Source: [Phialemoniopsis] sp. UDSM-2020
Lineage: Eukaryota > Ascomycota > Sordariomycetes > Thyridiales > Thyridiaceae
Length of the DNA: 64,000 nt
Direction of reading: 5' to 3'
Assembly (NCBI GenBank): GCA_018873225.1
Contig: JAEILZ010000009.1
Coordinates: forward strand, 797,501-861,500
Shown here: piece by piece, positions 37,044 to 47,901 of the stretch
Layout: every line of letters starts with the position of its first letter
How positions within the stretch are numbered: the stretch's first letter is position 1
The notes under the pieces: generated by a model
Database searches by the model: none
Told to the model about the DNA's origin: nothing
The model's input: the letters and a program-made list of their open reading frames with translations, nothing else
Position numbers and translations under genes: made by a program

Positions 37044-37484
37044 GTGTCTGGATGTCAGTCGAGTCTGCTTATCCTCTCGTGATTGCACCATGCCAATGCC
37101 ATCCGTACCATACCGTGCCTCTCCGGCATAGTCGCAGAAACCACACAAAAGTGCCTACATCAACTTAGCCTCAATGCCAATGTCTCACGGCGGCTGACTG
37201 GAGCGAGATCAAGCCGGCGCCCGTTGAGCACAGTCCGGTCGAATGCCGGTCTCGACGAGGAGGGACTGCTCCCCACGGCAATCCATGGTCCAGCGAACTG
37301 TCAGTCCCATGTACAGCAGGGTACCGGGCGTGCATGAAAGATGTGAACCTGGGTTAGAGGGAGTGTACCGTGGGGAGGGAAGATCGCTTCTGCTTCTCGT
37401 TTTCGTCCTTCGTCACTCACCCTAACCCCCCTGCCCAATCATTGACGGGCCTGGAGGGTCCTGGATCTCATGCTCCGGGACGAT

Positions 37485-39843
37485 GGAGGAACGGTCCTTG
37501 CATAGCTGACGAACACCAGCAGAAGCAGAGGCGAGGGAAGAATAAGAGAGGAGAAAAAAAGAAAATAAGCAGCACTGGCTACTGGCTGGTCTCTTTGGGC
37601 TTGTACGCCGGTACTTGCTGATAGAATCGCAGACCCCTGTCCCATTTCTGAATTTTTGCCGCTTTTCTCTCTTGTGTTATAGATACTAAATACTTTACTC
37701 TACCTTGGTTTTGTCTGTACCCTTCTTTTTACCCTGTGTCGCGCGCGCACCGCTCTCTCAGTATTGTACTGTCTCTCCACACACGACAAGGCGACCAGCA
37801 TTTGACTCGGCTTAACAGGAAGCAGTTACCAGCAGCAGGACGAGACCTGCGTGTGTGCCGTCTTCACCCAGGAAATATCCACCACACCAAACACACTCTA
37901 ACCCCCATCATTCATTCATTCCGCCTTCTCCTCGCACGCTCCCAGGCTCTACCGCTCTCTGCCGCTGCCGCTCATCTCTCACTCGACATCACCAGAAAGA
38001 CGCAGAAAAAGAACCACCCCCCAAGCCAACACAAATCACAAGGCCTGGTCTCTCTCTCACACCCCCATCATACACTCACGCCCCTCCCCCGGTGCTCACC
38101 ACACGTCCTATACCACGACTATTCCATTCTTCTTCCTTCTTCCTCTCCTTCTCGTCCCGCGAACCATCCCTTCTGCTCACCAACCGCCACGACCCCTTAA
38201 ACATTATAGCAGGATTCCCTTTTTATCCCCCGATATACCTGTGCCTCACATCTCTGATCCCTCAGCTTGGCGGCCTTGCCGTACCGCGTCTGCCAACAAC
38301 CTATGTCACTGTCACCTCTCTCACACCCCCCTCCTCCTCCCCTGCACCCTGGAACTGGATCTGGAACTGGAACTCTGGACTGGACTTGCCGCCATTGCTG
38401 GAACCCCGGATACATCCACGCTGCTGCCAACATCGTCAATCTATCTGCAGAGAAGCTTGGCCACTCATAGTGCATCCCGGCCTGTCTGACTTATAAGAGC
38501 TGCAAGGCTCTTTCTTCCTCGACTCCATTTAGACCTCAATTTACTGACCACCGTCAATCCCTCAACATGGCCCACCACCCAGGCTTTTCCATATTGCTTT
38601 AAAATATTCCCGACCTGCCTGCTACCCTGATCAGCAAGGCTCTGTGCCCGCTTTGGAAGCGCCCAGTGCTCCGAGCTTGACCATCCCTCTCCTTCCCTCT
38701 GAGGGACACCGGGCGACGTCGACAAGGAAATCCTGGCTGTCTACTCGCTTGTCGATCCAAAAGACCATGCCAAGCGGACTGACATATCCACCATCTTTTT
38801 TAATTCCTACGAGCCCACTCTCAAATACTCTCTTTCTCCCCTCAACTCACAGTCGAAAAGGGAAGAAAGCCACCAGAATTCGAATCCGTAAAACTTGATA
38901 AGACCAGTCCCATCTCGCCTGTACATGTACACTGGTGTCTTCCACACGACCTCGGACAACTGCCGTACACTTCACCTACCAGCCCACAGGGTGACATCTG
39001 CACAGACGATCAACCAGGACAGCCAACCTGCAGATACCCCGACTTTGGCGAAGCAAACAACAGCCATCGCTTGATTATTCTCTCCCCCCTTCGCCCTTTT
39101 GGCCGACCTGCAGAAGCAGACCAGCACCTTTGACAGCAGCACGACCGGAGGTACATCACCAGTCCGACCGTCACCAACGTCAGACCTCCTGCAGTCTCCA
39201 TCATCTTCGCCTTTTTGCTAGATATCCGCTGTACTGTACTGCAACTCCGATATATCTCCTTCTCTTTTCAGGTACTTTCAGGGTAATCTTTGTATACGAC
39301 ACAAGCTTTCACGTAACCCGCCGTCGCCCATCGCGGTACTCACACAAAAGAAACGAGACAGCCCGACGGCCCGAGAATAAGGCACTTGTTCAAGCTACCT
39401 CCTCGCAGCGACAAGGCAACTTGCAGCCAGCCCTTGAATTCCTGCTGCCTCCTCCCGCACCATCCCCGTCTATTCACACCTATCTCGTGTGGTTGTTGCT
39501 GCAGCCCTCCGAGCCCGCAATCCCCAAGGAATCTTTTACCACCGTTTCTCACCTTGACGCATTTTCTTTGGACCTCGAGCAGCCAAGACAGAACAAGTTC
39601 CACGCACCCCCGATTCTCATTTCTCGCCTGCAGCAGTTACACAGGCTCCCAAGAACCTGGCGAGTCTGACAGAATCTCCCCAGGCGCTGCACTTCCCGGG
39701 CCTAACACTCTGGTACGCATTGCCAGTGCCGCTGGCCGACTTTTCGAGACAGCCACTCGAGACAAAGTGGTAGCAAGGTGCATCCCTGCATCCCTTTATC
39801 TGACATCTCAGACCCGCCTCGACGGGCTTGCTCCTCGATCCTC
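37485..39843 (+). promoter_or_regulatory. Giant ATG-depleted 5' leader of the velvet gene, with four upstream ORFs
   Basis: Across 2,359 nt directly before the velvet start codon I find only four ATG triplets on the + strand: 38303, 38567, 38767 and 38925. About 37 would be expected. The last 916 nt before the start (38928-39843) contain none. The four ATGs open short frames of about 55, 11, 43 and 49 codons, all closed well before the main start. The sequence is strongly C/T-rich. This pattern fits a transcribed leader selected against upstream starts, with a few retained uORFs that could dampen translation. Long leaders with uORFs are known for fungal developmental regulators. The transcript start and any leader introns cannot be fixed here. 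Confidence 0.6.
38303..38470 (+). other. Upstream ORF (55 codons) in the velvet leader
   Basis: This is the first ATG of the ATG-depleted leader. It opens a 55-codon frame ending TAG at 38468-38470. The product is Pro-rich at first and later contains CRHCWNPG. It lies about 1.4 kb before the main start. Its coding relevance is unknown; it matters as a possible translational brake. Confidence 0.35.
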
Positions 39844-41298
39844 ATGTCTACAGTCGTTGAACTAGCACCTCCACACAGCTTCGGTCACCCCATAGTAAAT
39901 ACTATGGCACGACCACTCAATGGATGGGGCCACGACCCGTACGCACCGCCTAGACAAGGCGCCTACTACTCTCACGAACCCCCAAGGGAAGCAAGGGACT
40001 CGAGGGACAGCAGAGTACAGCTTCCCGGGCCGGCCACTCTCTTCACCGCAGTCAACCATGCCCACCAGGTCGGCAACCGGGAGAGCCAGTATGGAGTGGG
40101 TAGCAGCAGCCGGCCCTCGTACTACAGCGAATATGCCACTCCGTCACCCGTAGGACAGACTCCTCCTCAGCTGCCCGCTCCAAGCAGCAGCGATGTTCAC
40201 CACCAAATCGCTGCGTCGTTACCGCCGAGACGGCCCGTAGATGTGCGGCTATCGCCCACTCAGTCCTCGATATCGAGTGACAGGTCAGACGACCTGAACG
40301 CATACAGAGATCAGCTCAAAGCGCACCGGGTCAACCCGCCCCTGCCGCCACGCTTGAACACAAGCCAGTTCCCGTATCCGCCCCGCGAACACCATCACCA
40401 CTCCGAGTCACCTTCGTCTGCGAGCTTAGGGAAGCTGCCGCAGGTCTTCCCTACTACCAACGGGCAACATTCATCCCATTCCGCACATCACCCGTCCAGT
40501 CCGCCCTCAGCACACCCATCCACCACATCACCACGAAGCGAGGCCAAGCAAATGTCAATTACGAATTTGTTAAGTCATGACGGACCTCGGCACGACAACA
40601 CACGCTTGTCCAAAGCGCCCATGCCTAGTCCTGCGAGGTCAACAGCTTCGGAGTACCGGATCCGTGTCCGGCAACAGCCTGTCGCCGCACGATCGTGTGG
40701 TTTCGGCGAACGGGATCGCCGAGTAATCGATCCACCGCCAATCGTGCAATTGACGATCGACGATGCGGATGCTTCGCAGGCCGAGGTCAGTCAGCGGATA
40801 CGCCACCCTTTCTCCGTGGTACACTGCTCCATATGGGACGAGACTGGCGAGCATGACACATCTGCCATGCCCGAAGACTATCGGCAGCAGCGGAGGCTTA
40901 TGGGCACACTGGTTGCCTCGCCTTTCGTGGGGATGGACGAAAACGGTGACGAGGGCTGCTTCTTTTGCTTCCCAGACCTGTCCTGCCGCACGCCCGGCTC
41001 CTTCCGGCTCAAGTTCTCTCTGGTGATACTCGATCCCATGGGCATGAGGCCTGGCGGGTCGTCACCCATCGTGGCCAGCGTCATGTCGGATGTCTTTACC
41101 GTCTACAACGCCAAGGACTTTCCCGGTATGCAGGCGTCCACTGCGCTGACGAAGCGGCTCAAGGAGCAGGGCTGCCTTATCTCTATCAAGAAGGGCAACG
41201 AAAAGGCTGGTGCCAGCCACGGGCGAGACGAGAGCGACGAAGACGGTGATGAGGAAGGGGGTTCGTCCAAGGGCCGGAAACGCCAGAGGAAGAACTGA
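39844..41298 (+). CDS. velC: Velvet family regulator, VelC-like
   Basis: A single exon of 484 aa, starting at the first ATG in the frame (MSTVVELAPPHSF). Met at 39904 (MARPLNGWG) is an alternative start. The first roughly 265 residues are disordered and rich in Pro, Ser and His. The velvet domain spans about 270-440: YRIRVRQQPVAARSCGFGERDRRVIDPPPIVQLTI, then VVHCSIWDETG, then DLSCRTPGSFRLKFSLVIL and DVFTVYNAKDFPGM. The protein ends in an acidic then basic tail (KGRKRQRK) that could serve as a nuclear signal. A long N-terminus with the velvet domain at the C-terminal end matches VelC. VosA has the domain at its N-terminus and VelB has a long insertion in it. Velvet proteins form DNA-binding dimers controlling sporulation, sexual development and secondary metabolism. 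The gene sits in an unusually large non-coding neighbourhood. Confidence 0.83.
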   Translation: MSTVVELAPPHSFGHPIVNTMARPLNGWGHDPYAPPRQGAYYSHEPPREARDSRDSRVQLPGPATLFTAVNHAHQVGNRESQYGVGSSSRPSYYSEYATPSPVGQTPPQLPAPSSSDVHHQIAASLPPRRPVDVRLSPTQSSISSDRSDDLNAYRDQLKAHRVNPPLPPRLNTSQFPYPPREHHHHSESPSSASLGKLPQVFPTTNGQHSSHSAHHPSSPPSAHPSTTSPRSEAKQMSITNLLSHDGPRHDNTRLSKAPMPSPARSTASEYRIRVRQQPVAARSCGFGERDRRVIDPPPIVQLTIDDADASQAEVSQRIRHPFSVVHCSIWDETGEHDTSAMPEDYRQQRRLMGTLVASPFVGMDENGDEGCFFCFPDLSCRTPGSFRLKFSLVILDPMGMRPGGSSPIVASVMSDVFTVYNAKDFPGMQASTALTKRLKEQGCLISIKKGNEKAGASHGRDESDEDGDEEGGSSKGRKRQRKN

Positions 41299-42178
41299 GG
41301 ATGGTTAATGACGTGGAAAGACGACAGCCTCATGATAAACCGGCATTGTTCTTGATCATTTAGAAAGCACGGGCGAGCGAAAGAAAGCGAGATGTGATCA
41401 CAGACCCGGCGGGAGTGGTTAATATGGCGTTTTGTATGTGCGATCAGGCCGAGGAATCTGGGGCACAAGCAACGGAGCCAACAGATACGGGCATCGTCGA
41501 TTTTTGCAAGCAACTTTGTTTTGGTCGAAGACTGCCGGGAGAAGGCAGCCGCCCTGTCAAGGGGTAATGACTTTTGTTGATTTTGCTTTGGCGCATTGGT
41601 CTGCACGCTGCACTGGTTCAAGCCGATTACTCACTTTGCATGAGATCTGGCTTCACTCCCTCGCGGTTTCGCAGGAGTTGAACAGCATATATAATCCCCC
41701 TGAGGGATGGCGTATAACCCCTGGGAAAAGGGGTGGATGGCACCGACGCAGGTCAGTTCTATCTCTGACCCTGGCGAAGGGGAACATTTTTTTTCTTTTT
41801 CGGTCTACTTGGATATGGCACGGGGTCATCATGCCTTCACTGTTTCGGTGCAAAATTCTGCTTTTATTGCTGGTTTAGACAAGTTTGATACCACGCCTGT
41901 TATGATGTCTACTTTTTCTTCATGGACGAGGACGATCTCACACAGGCGACTCTTTGGGAATCTTATCATTTTTTTCTTCTTCCTTCTACTTCTTGACATT
42001 TCCGTCCTTTGGGGTATCAAGTCTTATAATCTAGCCTTGCCAGTCGGAGCTGGACTGGAGGGTGTGGTCTATCTATGAATACAAACTATTCTCACACATA
42101 TGATACTCTCCTCGCCCATACAAGGGCGTTCGATGCTACTCACTGAATTTCTACATGCTCGTCATCCTCGCCAGATAA
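41299..42178. other. Convergent intergenic region
   Basis: This 880 bp lies between the stops of velC and the Sel1/TPR-like gene. It is AT/T-rich at 41780-42000, as expected for 3' UTRs. I see no gene. Confidence 0.5.
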
Positions 42179-43586
42179 TCAACTCTTCACGTTACCCTCG
42201 TCCCCGATACTCAGCTTAATGGCGCTGCTGAGGATGGGATCGTACCTCGCCAGCAGCTTGGCCCGCGACTTGTCCTCGCCCACGATAGCCAGCCACTCGC
42301 GGCCCATCTTCTCGTGCTCCGCGGCCGCCTGCTCCCTGCCCCTACCGCCGCCGCTTACTCGCAAATGCCCGGCCCGCAGGTGCTTGGCCGTCTCGAGCTC
42401 CCAGACGCCCATGGCGAGCGCCGCCTCGACGAGCCCGCTCATGGCCGCCTTGGTCAGGTACCACGCCCAGACGGGCCTCTTTGTTTTTGGGTCCAGCGTC
42501 ACGGGCGCGCGCAGAGCCACGCGCACCATGCCCATGCAGGCCCGCGCGTCGTCGAGCTCGAGCGCCGCGGTGCGGAAGTACGAGGCCGCTTGCGCGTCCT
42601 GCTCGCGCGCGTAGTGGTACTCGGCGAGCTGGTTCAGCGTCTTGGCCTCCCAGGACCAGCGCGGCGCTCGCGGAGGCAGGCCGTCGTCGGGCTCCCGGCG
42701 AGGAATTGTGTCGTCTACGCCGGCGCGGGCGTTGCCCTGCTCGACGGCGCGGCGGAAGTACCGCGCCGCGCGGTCCTCGTTACCGCCGCCGCCGTCGGCG
42801 GACAGGGCGGCGAAGCCCGCGAGCGTGAGGGCGTCGGGGTCGCGCTGCCCTTCGCCCGAAGGGCTGTGGAAGTAGGCGTCGAAGCGCTGCTGGGCGGCGC
42901 GCAGGAGCCACGCCCTGTCCCCCGAGGAGGAGGAGGAGTCCTTGCGAAGGACCTGGTGCCGGAAGGAAACGATGGAGAGGGTGGAGGGGATGTGGCCGCT
43001 CTCCGAGGCGACGTGGAGCATGTGCGTGCCTAGCTTCCAGTGCTCTGGGCTGTTGGGGCGGGCGAGGACTAGGCAGGCTGCGTTGTGCAGGGTTGGGAGG
43101 GATATGTTGTGGTCTTTAGTTAGGAGGTTAGTACATGATTTGCAAAGGGGTTTGGGTGAGATGTTGCGCACCTTGTAGGATGATTTTCCAGGATGTCTTT
43201 ACTTTCGTAATGGTGCTGCAGTAGAGGACGGCCAGGTCTCTTGCCTCTTGGGCCGACAGAGAACCGGTAGGTATCTGGATGACAGCGTGGGAGAAGTACT
43301 CGAGAGACGGGGCGGCCTGTGGCGTGAAGAGGGTGTCGGCCGAGTCTTTGGACTGGTCGGATAAGGCTGGAGTGCGGCTACGCTCCGCGGCCCTCTCGGC
43401 CCTGATGACGGTTGGGGAGCGTCTGATGATCTTCTTCGTGGCGTAGGATCTCCTGCTTGAGGCTGGCGGTTGAGCAAGGTAGGGGTTAGATGGGATGGCC
43501 ACTGCTGGTAGCCTCTGTCTCGTGCATCTCTGTCCCCATTGTAAGATGCACCTCGAGGGCTGTGAGGAGCCTGCTCTGGAGAGCAT
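42179..43586 (-). CDS. Sel1/TPR-like repeat protein, probably mitochondrial
   Basis: Two exons, 43586-43172 and 43113-42179, give 449 aa. The 58-bp intron has a GTGCGC donor, a perfect TACTAAC branch and an AAG acceptor. Joining gives LQDHNISLPTLHNAACL in phase. The N-terminus is rich in Arg, Ser and Gln with almost no acids (MLSRAGSSQPSRCILQWGQR) and reaches SSRRSYATKK, a typical mitochondrial presequence end. Helical-pair repeats follow: WKLGTHMLHVASESGHIPSTL, AARYFRRAVEQGNARAG, LNQLAEYHYAREQDAQAASYF, and WYLTKAAMSGLVEAALAMGVWELE. Their spacing resembles Sel1-like repeats, which scaffold protein complexes. I do not recognise the exact family, so function is open. Start choice is the first ATG of the frame. 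It is divergent from UTP16. Confidence 0.72.
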
Positions 43587-44236
43587 AGTCTCTTCAGAAT
43601 ATAGCAAGCAATGCTGCTACGTGCGACGAGTTGTGCTCTGATCAGCTGGCCCCCGTGAGGTGAGGAGCGTTTAGACACAGCTAGTCACCAACCAGCTTCC
43701 ATTCGTGTTGACTGCCTTCAATGCTTTATACTCAAGCCTCGGGGCCCATATAAAGCAAGCAGGTCTCAATTGAGAGTTCTCGAGTTCGTTGCGTCATGTG
43801 AAGGTGTCGTGTTATGAGCCGAGACGAGGCTTTGGCCATTGAGATGAGATGAGGTGAGGTCTGAGAGGGCCCTATAGCTCGGCGCGTTTAGTGCTCTGCT
43901 TCAGCGGGGTTATAGCGGGTGACAGTGGGTCCTTCAGACCCTCTGGAGTGCCCAAGGGTGGCCCACCAGACCAATCAGCATCGCCCACTGCCCATGCTTA
44001 TCGAATCTTATCGACGAAAAAAAGTTTTGGTGCAGGGTTTCATTGAAGAGCGAGAGCAACGCTCATTCACCTACCTGCTGGACAGATGAGATATACTCTC
44101 GTCACAATTTCAAAGACTCGTCAAAACCTTGTACACCGAAGTTTCAAAATTGTGCCGCTCTTAAGTATCATTGATACACTGATCAAAAGGCTCAATTGCC
44201 CCCAGCTTTATCCCCTTTTATTATACCTCCAAAACC
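43587..44236. other. Divergent promoter region (Sel1/TPR-like gene / UTP16)
   Basis: This 650 bp separates the two start codons and must hold both promoters. It includes a GATGAGATGAGGTGAGG-type run near 43841-43858. I see no gene. Confidence 0.5.
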
Positions 44237-45330
44237 ATGCCCCCTCGCAAGACAAGGGCAGCGGCTGCTGCAGAGCAGTCACCGCGGGCCGAGCGGGCAA
44301 GCAAGCGGCTCTCAAAGAAGGCAGAGGAGCAGGAGGACGTCATAGCACTGGAGTCAGGCTCAGAACAAGAAGCCGAAGAGGCTCCCGCCGCCAAACCCAG
44401 CACCAAGCGCGGCCTCGCCGAGGAGCAGGGCGCGACCCCGGCGTCCAAGCGGCAGAGGAAGCTGCCCGTCAGAGGGAGGGCCAATGGTGGCCAGCAGGAG
44501 GATGAAGAGGCGTCGTCCGAGGACGATGAGAAGGACGAGTTCGTCACGCCCGCCGTGTCCAAGGGCAAGCACATCGTGTTTGGCGACGACGACGACGACG
44601 ACGACGACGATAAGAATGAGAAGTTCTACACGCCTTTGGAGGCACCCGCGTCCAAGAGGAATCCAGCCGGGTCCAGCCACCCGCCTCCCGTGCCGGAAGA
44701 GGATGACGAGGACAGCGATGACGAGGACAGCGATGACGAGGCGCCAGAGGCGGTGACCTCGACCAAGGTGGCCGTGGACGACAACCGGAAGCAGGCTGAG
44801 AAGGTAGCCAAGGCGTTGGAGCAGTAAGTCTTTTACCTCACTCCGCAATAAGTAATCCTAGCAAGCTAACACAATGAACCATTAGGCAAGAAGCAGCCCG
44901 CAAGCGCAAGCGCCAAGAGCGAGATGCTCTCTTCAGGCAGCAAGCCGAGACGCGCAAGACCACCGCGCAGACATCCGGCGGGGGCAGGCGGCGCGCCGAT
45001 AAGACCGGCATCCCGGACCTCCTGCCGGCCGAGTTCCTCGAGTCTGACGACGAGGAGAGCGAGGACGAGGAGGCCGCGGCCGCGGCAGCAGCACTGCTGG
45101 CTAAGCCGCGCAAGATCACCTTTGGCGAGGCAGACCGTAAGCTGTCGAAGGAAGGTCGGCCGGTGCGGGACCAGCAGGTGGGCTCGACGGTGTATAGGGT
45201 CACCACAGACAAGCGGAAGCAGGAGCTCGCGCCCAAGCTGCAGAAGTACTCGCGGGGTACCAGGGAGGAGATGCTGGGGAGGAAACGGAGCGTGCAAAAG
45301 AAGGGCGGGTTCCTGGTGAAGAGGAAGTAG
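44237..45330 (+). CDS. UTP16: U3 snoRNP / SSU processome protein UTP16 (Bud21)
   Basis: Two exons, 44237-44823 and 44886-45330, give 343 aa; the intron is GTAAGT...CATTAG. The N-terminal half is highly charged: basic PPRKTRAAAAAE start, acidic Ser/Glu clusters, and a run of nine Asp near residue 117 encoded by GAC/GAT repeats. The C-terminal half holds the Utp16 signature: QEAARKRKRQERDALFRQQ, then GIPDLLPAEFLESDDEES, then ARKITFGEADRKL-like KPRKITFGEADRKL and a basic end. The family works in the nucleolus in the 90S pre-ribosome on 18S rRNA maturation. The poly-Asp run is a trinucleotide repeat and may vary in length between strains. Confidence 0.88.
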
Positions 45331-46234
45331 GACATCATGTCACGAGTTGTGTTCTTTTCTGGCATTAGATAGCGAGCACTGTGCATAGATCAAGACCAAA
45401 ATGAGACTGTATGCATTGACTGATGAGATAGTGACGCTTACCATGGGAAATGTTGAGGATGCTGGGATGGATACACTCAAGTCAGACAATCACGAGGAAA
45501 GTTTTGGAACTCGAGGTGTTAATCGACATCGTGCTGATTTCTGCCGTCTGCCATTCTATATATCAGTTCCCTCGGAGGGATAGATCTATATACCCATTCA
45601 GTCCTTCCCAGGCCCGAGACTGCAATTCGTGCAAGTCGTTTGGGGGCCCCTAAATACAAATGCCCAATCCCATACCCAGGCAGGTTCGAGACTGCCTGGA
45701 TCCTTATGCGAGCCAGTGTTAACGCCGTTCGACTAGTCACCTCTGTCGGCAACCGTCCCGACGTGGAGTAATATGTACAGTAGAAACGAGTTCCGGTCTA
45801 TCGGCGTCGTGCTGATGAACGCCATGCCCAGAAGATAGATTAATTGAGAAAACCGAACCGCCCAGTGACAAGTTGGGAATGCCATCCCAATGTCTCGAGT
45901 CTTGTTGTCCTATGCCCCGTCCCTTGTCCTTCTACCACGCCGGGCTTTTGGAGACAGAAAAGAAATTAGATGAATAATAAAGATTATAGTAGAAAAGGTC
46001 CTGATTGGCCAACCGTAAAATGAATGCTGAGAACAGCCTTGTATGAAGAAATGCAAACAAGGTATTGGGGGGTATCAAAATGTGTAGTTGTTGGTGAAAG
46101 GTTGTGGTCCAACCAATGTGTTCAAGAATCGAAGGCAAGCAAAGAGATATAGCTCTGAAATAAAGAAGTCCTCCCTTCATTCGTACAGGTCGTAATCTCG
46201 ATGAGGATGGTGCGTTGTTGTTCAGCTGGCGCCA
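45331..46234. other. Convergent intergenic region with a perfect hairpin
   Basis: This 904 bp lies between the stops of UTP16 and the DUF7729 gene. At 45676-45699 is a perfect 8-bp stem (CCAGGCAG / CTGCCTGG) with an 8-nt loop GTTCGAGA. It resembles a tRNA T-arm superficially, but no A-box or acceptor stem accompanies it. I see no gene. Confidence 0.5.
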
Positions 46235-47403
46235 CTACAGCAGCCAATAGACAGCGCCAGCCAGTAGCATCGCTGGAAGTAGCCATGACGGTCCATGTCG
46301 AGGGTTGCCGGGAGCCGCATTAGCGACGACCGCAACTGGCAGCGTGTCGTTGACGAATCCGGGGCCGCAGAAGGCTTCGACCTGCTGCGCGGCGCCAACA
46401 TACGTGTCGGCAATCGCGAGTTTTCGGTTGGCTCCTGCGGACTGGAAGATGGACATTGTCTTTTGCAGACAGGTATTGCATGATGGAGTAGAGCTGCGGG
46501 GCAGCGTCATGTTGAGCGGCAAGTAGTAAAAGTAGACGTTTGATGGAGTCGACATGTTCGTCACGGCATTTGCGTAGCAGTACATTGACGTTTCCGGGTC
46601 CTTCAAACACGTTGCTTGGTAGAGCGCCTCGTACGAGGTCATGCCGAGCCAAGCCTGCACAACAATAGAGTTCCGCAGCGAGTAGTCGTTTCCGCAGACG
46701 GATGGATCAATGAGTCGCTTGGCGAGGGCGTTGAGGTACGACGAGCATGTGGTGACGTTGGCAGAGCACGAGGCATCGAGAACCTGTGTGATGCTGACTA
46801 GAGATTTGGATGCCTCAAAAAACGACCGCGACGTCTGATGCAACGTTAGTGTGTTGGCTCGACTTTACGCGGCTAAGCACTATTACTGACCTGAAGTAGC
46901 GTGGAGATGGGGTAACACTGCTTGAATGTAGGGTCTGTTAGGAAAGCGTTGATGAACGAAGGGCATGCGCCATTGCCATCACTGTTTCCCGAGAAGTTGG
47001 ATGCGAGGTTGCTGTCAAAGGGACTGGGAAGAGGACTCGCGGGAACAGCATTCGCCCGAGTCTGCGTGACCACCGTTGATACGGGGACTTGCACCGTGGT
47101 CGTTACGGATTCGGAGGCTGCCCTCTTGTGTCGTCTCAATTCGTGCTCTTTCTGGGATAGCATGGTCCACCGGCCATCTTCCAAGATCGGGATCCGCTGG
47201 TCCACCATTAGGGTTTCGGTTGAAGCTAGATCCTCGGTGATCGACGCTGCCGTCGTCAATGACAAGAACGAGAGCAACAGGATGAAGAGAGCTGGCCATC
47301 GTGAGCCCGACCAGTGGTAATGTGATACGCGCGTGGCATGTTCTTGGTGGGGTTGAAGCTGTCGGCCGCCTCGAGAGGCGACAGAAATAGCTGAAGCCAT
47401 CAT
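46235..47403 (-). CDS. DUF7729 secreted, probably GPI-anchored protein
   Basis: Two exons, 47403-46891 and 46834-46235, give 370 aa; the 56-bp intron has a GTCAGT donor and a CATCAG acceptor. A hydrophobic segment (WPALFILLLSFLSLTTAAS) lies after a 35-residue basic lead, so it is either an internal signal or a signal anchor. The mature part is Ser/Thr-rich, then has a Cys-rich domain: ACPSFINAFLTDPTFKQCYPISTLLQ, then LDASCSANVTTCSSYLNALAKRL and CNTCLQKTMSIFQSAGA. There are several N-glycosylation sequons (NVT, NMS, NMT, NDT). It ends in a hydrophobic tail (WLLPAMLLAGAVYWLL) without a basic stop, the pattern of a GPI signal. I match it to the fungal DUF7729 group. Its function is unknown; a cell-wall or surface role is inferred. 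Confidence 0.8.
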
Positions 47404-47880
47404 AGCAGAGCCGCAACGATATGTAACCGGCTTGGAATGCGCATTACTCTGCGGGAATGCGTGAGGTTGCTGAACGAATGACTGATAACCGCGAAAGCAG
47501 GCTAGGTCGGAAAACCGTGTGTGGTGAAGTGCTGGCGGCTCCCCTTCGTTATACTTCCTTCTTGCAATCCAGAGATAACCAACTCGATCGCGTCAGGCAC
47601 ATAGGTCCTATTATACAGACGGCACAGAGAATATGGCGGAGAAGGTGCACAGATCTGCTGGTTGACGTGGATGGAAACTTCGGACCAATATGGGCGTGAC
47701 GGATAAATCAACAACTTGGCCAAGTTGGATGTTTGCCGTGTGGATGGGCTGCCGGGATCCAATGAGCGAGAGCGGGCTTGCAGACTTATATACGAAGCCT
47801 ATATGATCGATTTATGCCGTGCCTTGATTTTTGGGGGTAGCAATGAACTCGTGCGGGCACTGCGGGGCGACAGGTAGGTT

Positions 47881-47901
47881 GACCAGACCAGACCAGACCT
47901 A
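47881..47901. repeat. Short tandem repeat, unit GACCA
   Basis: Four consecutive 5-bp GACCA units lie in non-coding DNA (microsatellite). Confidence 0.7.

Larger units (their letters stand above)
28512..37484. other. Gene-poor region, no supportable gene
   Basis: This 9 kb follows the RING-PH-VWA gene. No exon chain or domain could be supported. The first roughly 400 bp are probably that gene's 3' UTR. Small tandem repeats occur at 34570-34590 (GCAGT units) and 37013-37043 (GACATT units). A more AT-rich segment at about 33180-34480 carries coding-like fragments in several frames and may be an eroded insertion or pseudogene. A minus-strand open frame of 271 codons (35673-36488) is Arg/Pro/Ser-rich without a motif and appears spurious. 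Confidence 0.45.

Noticed and set aside
37736..38496. Two overlapping open frames of 154 and 213 codons
   Set aside because: They lie in the C/T-rich ATG-depleted leader, have no ATG start, and translate to Pro/Ser/His/Leu low complexity.
45676..45699. Hairpin with loop GTTCGAGA resembling a T-arm
   Set aside because: No A-box, acceptor stem or anticodon arm on either strand; kept only as a hairpin.
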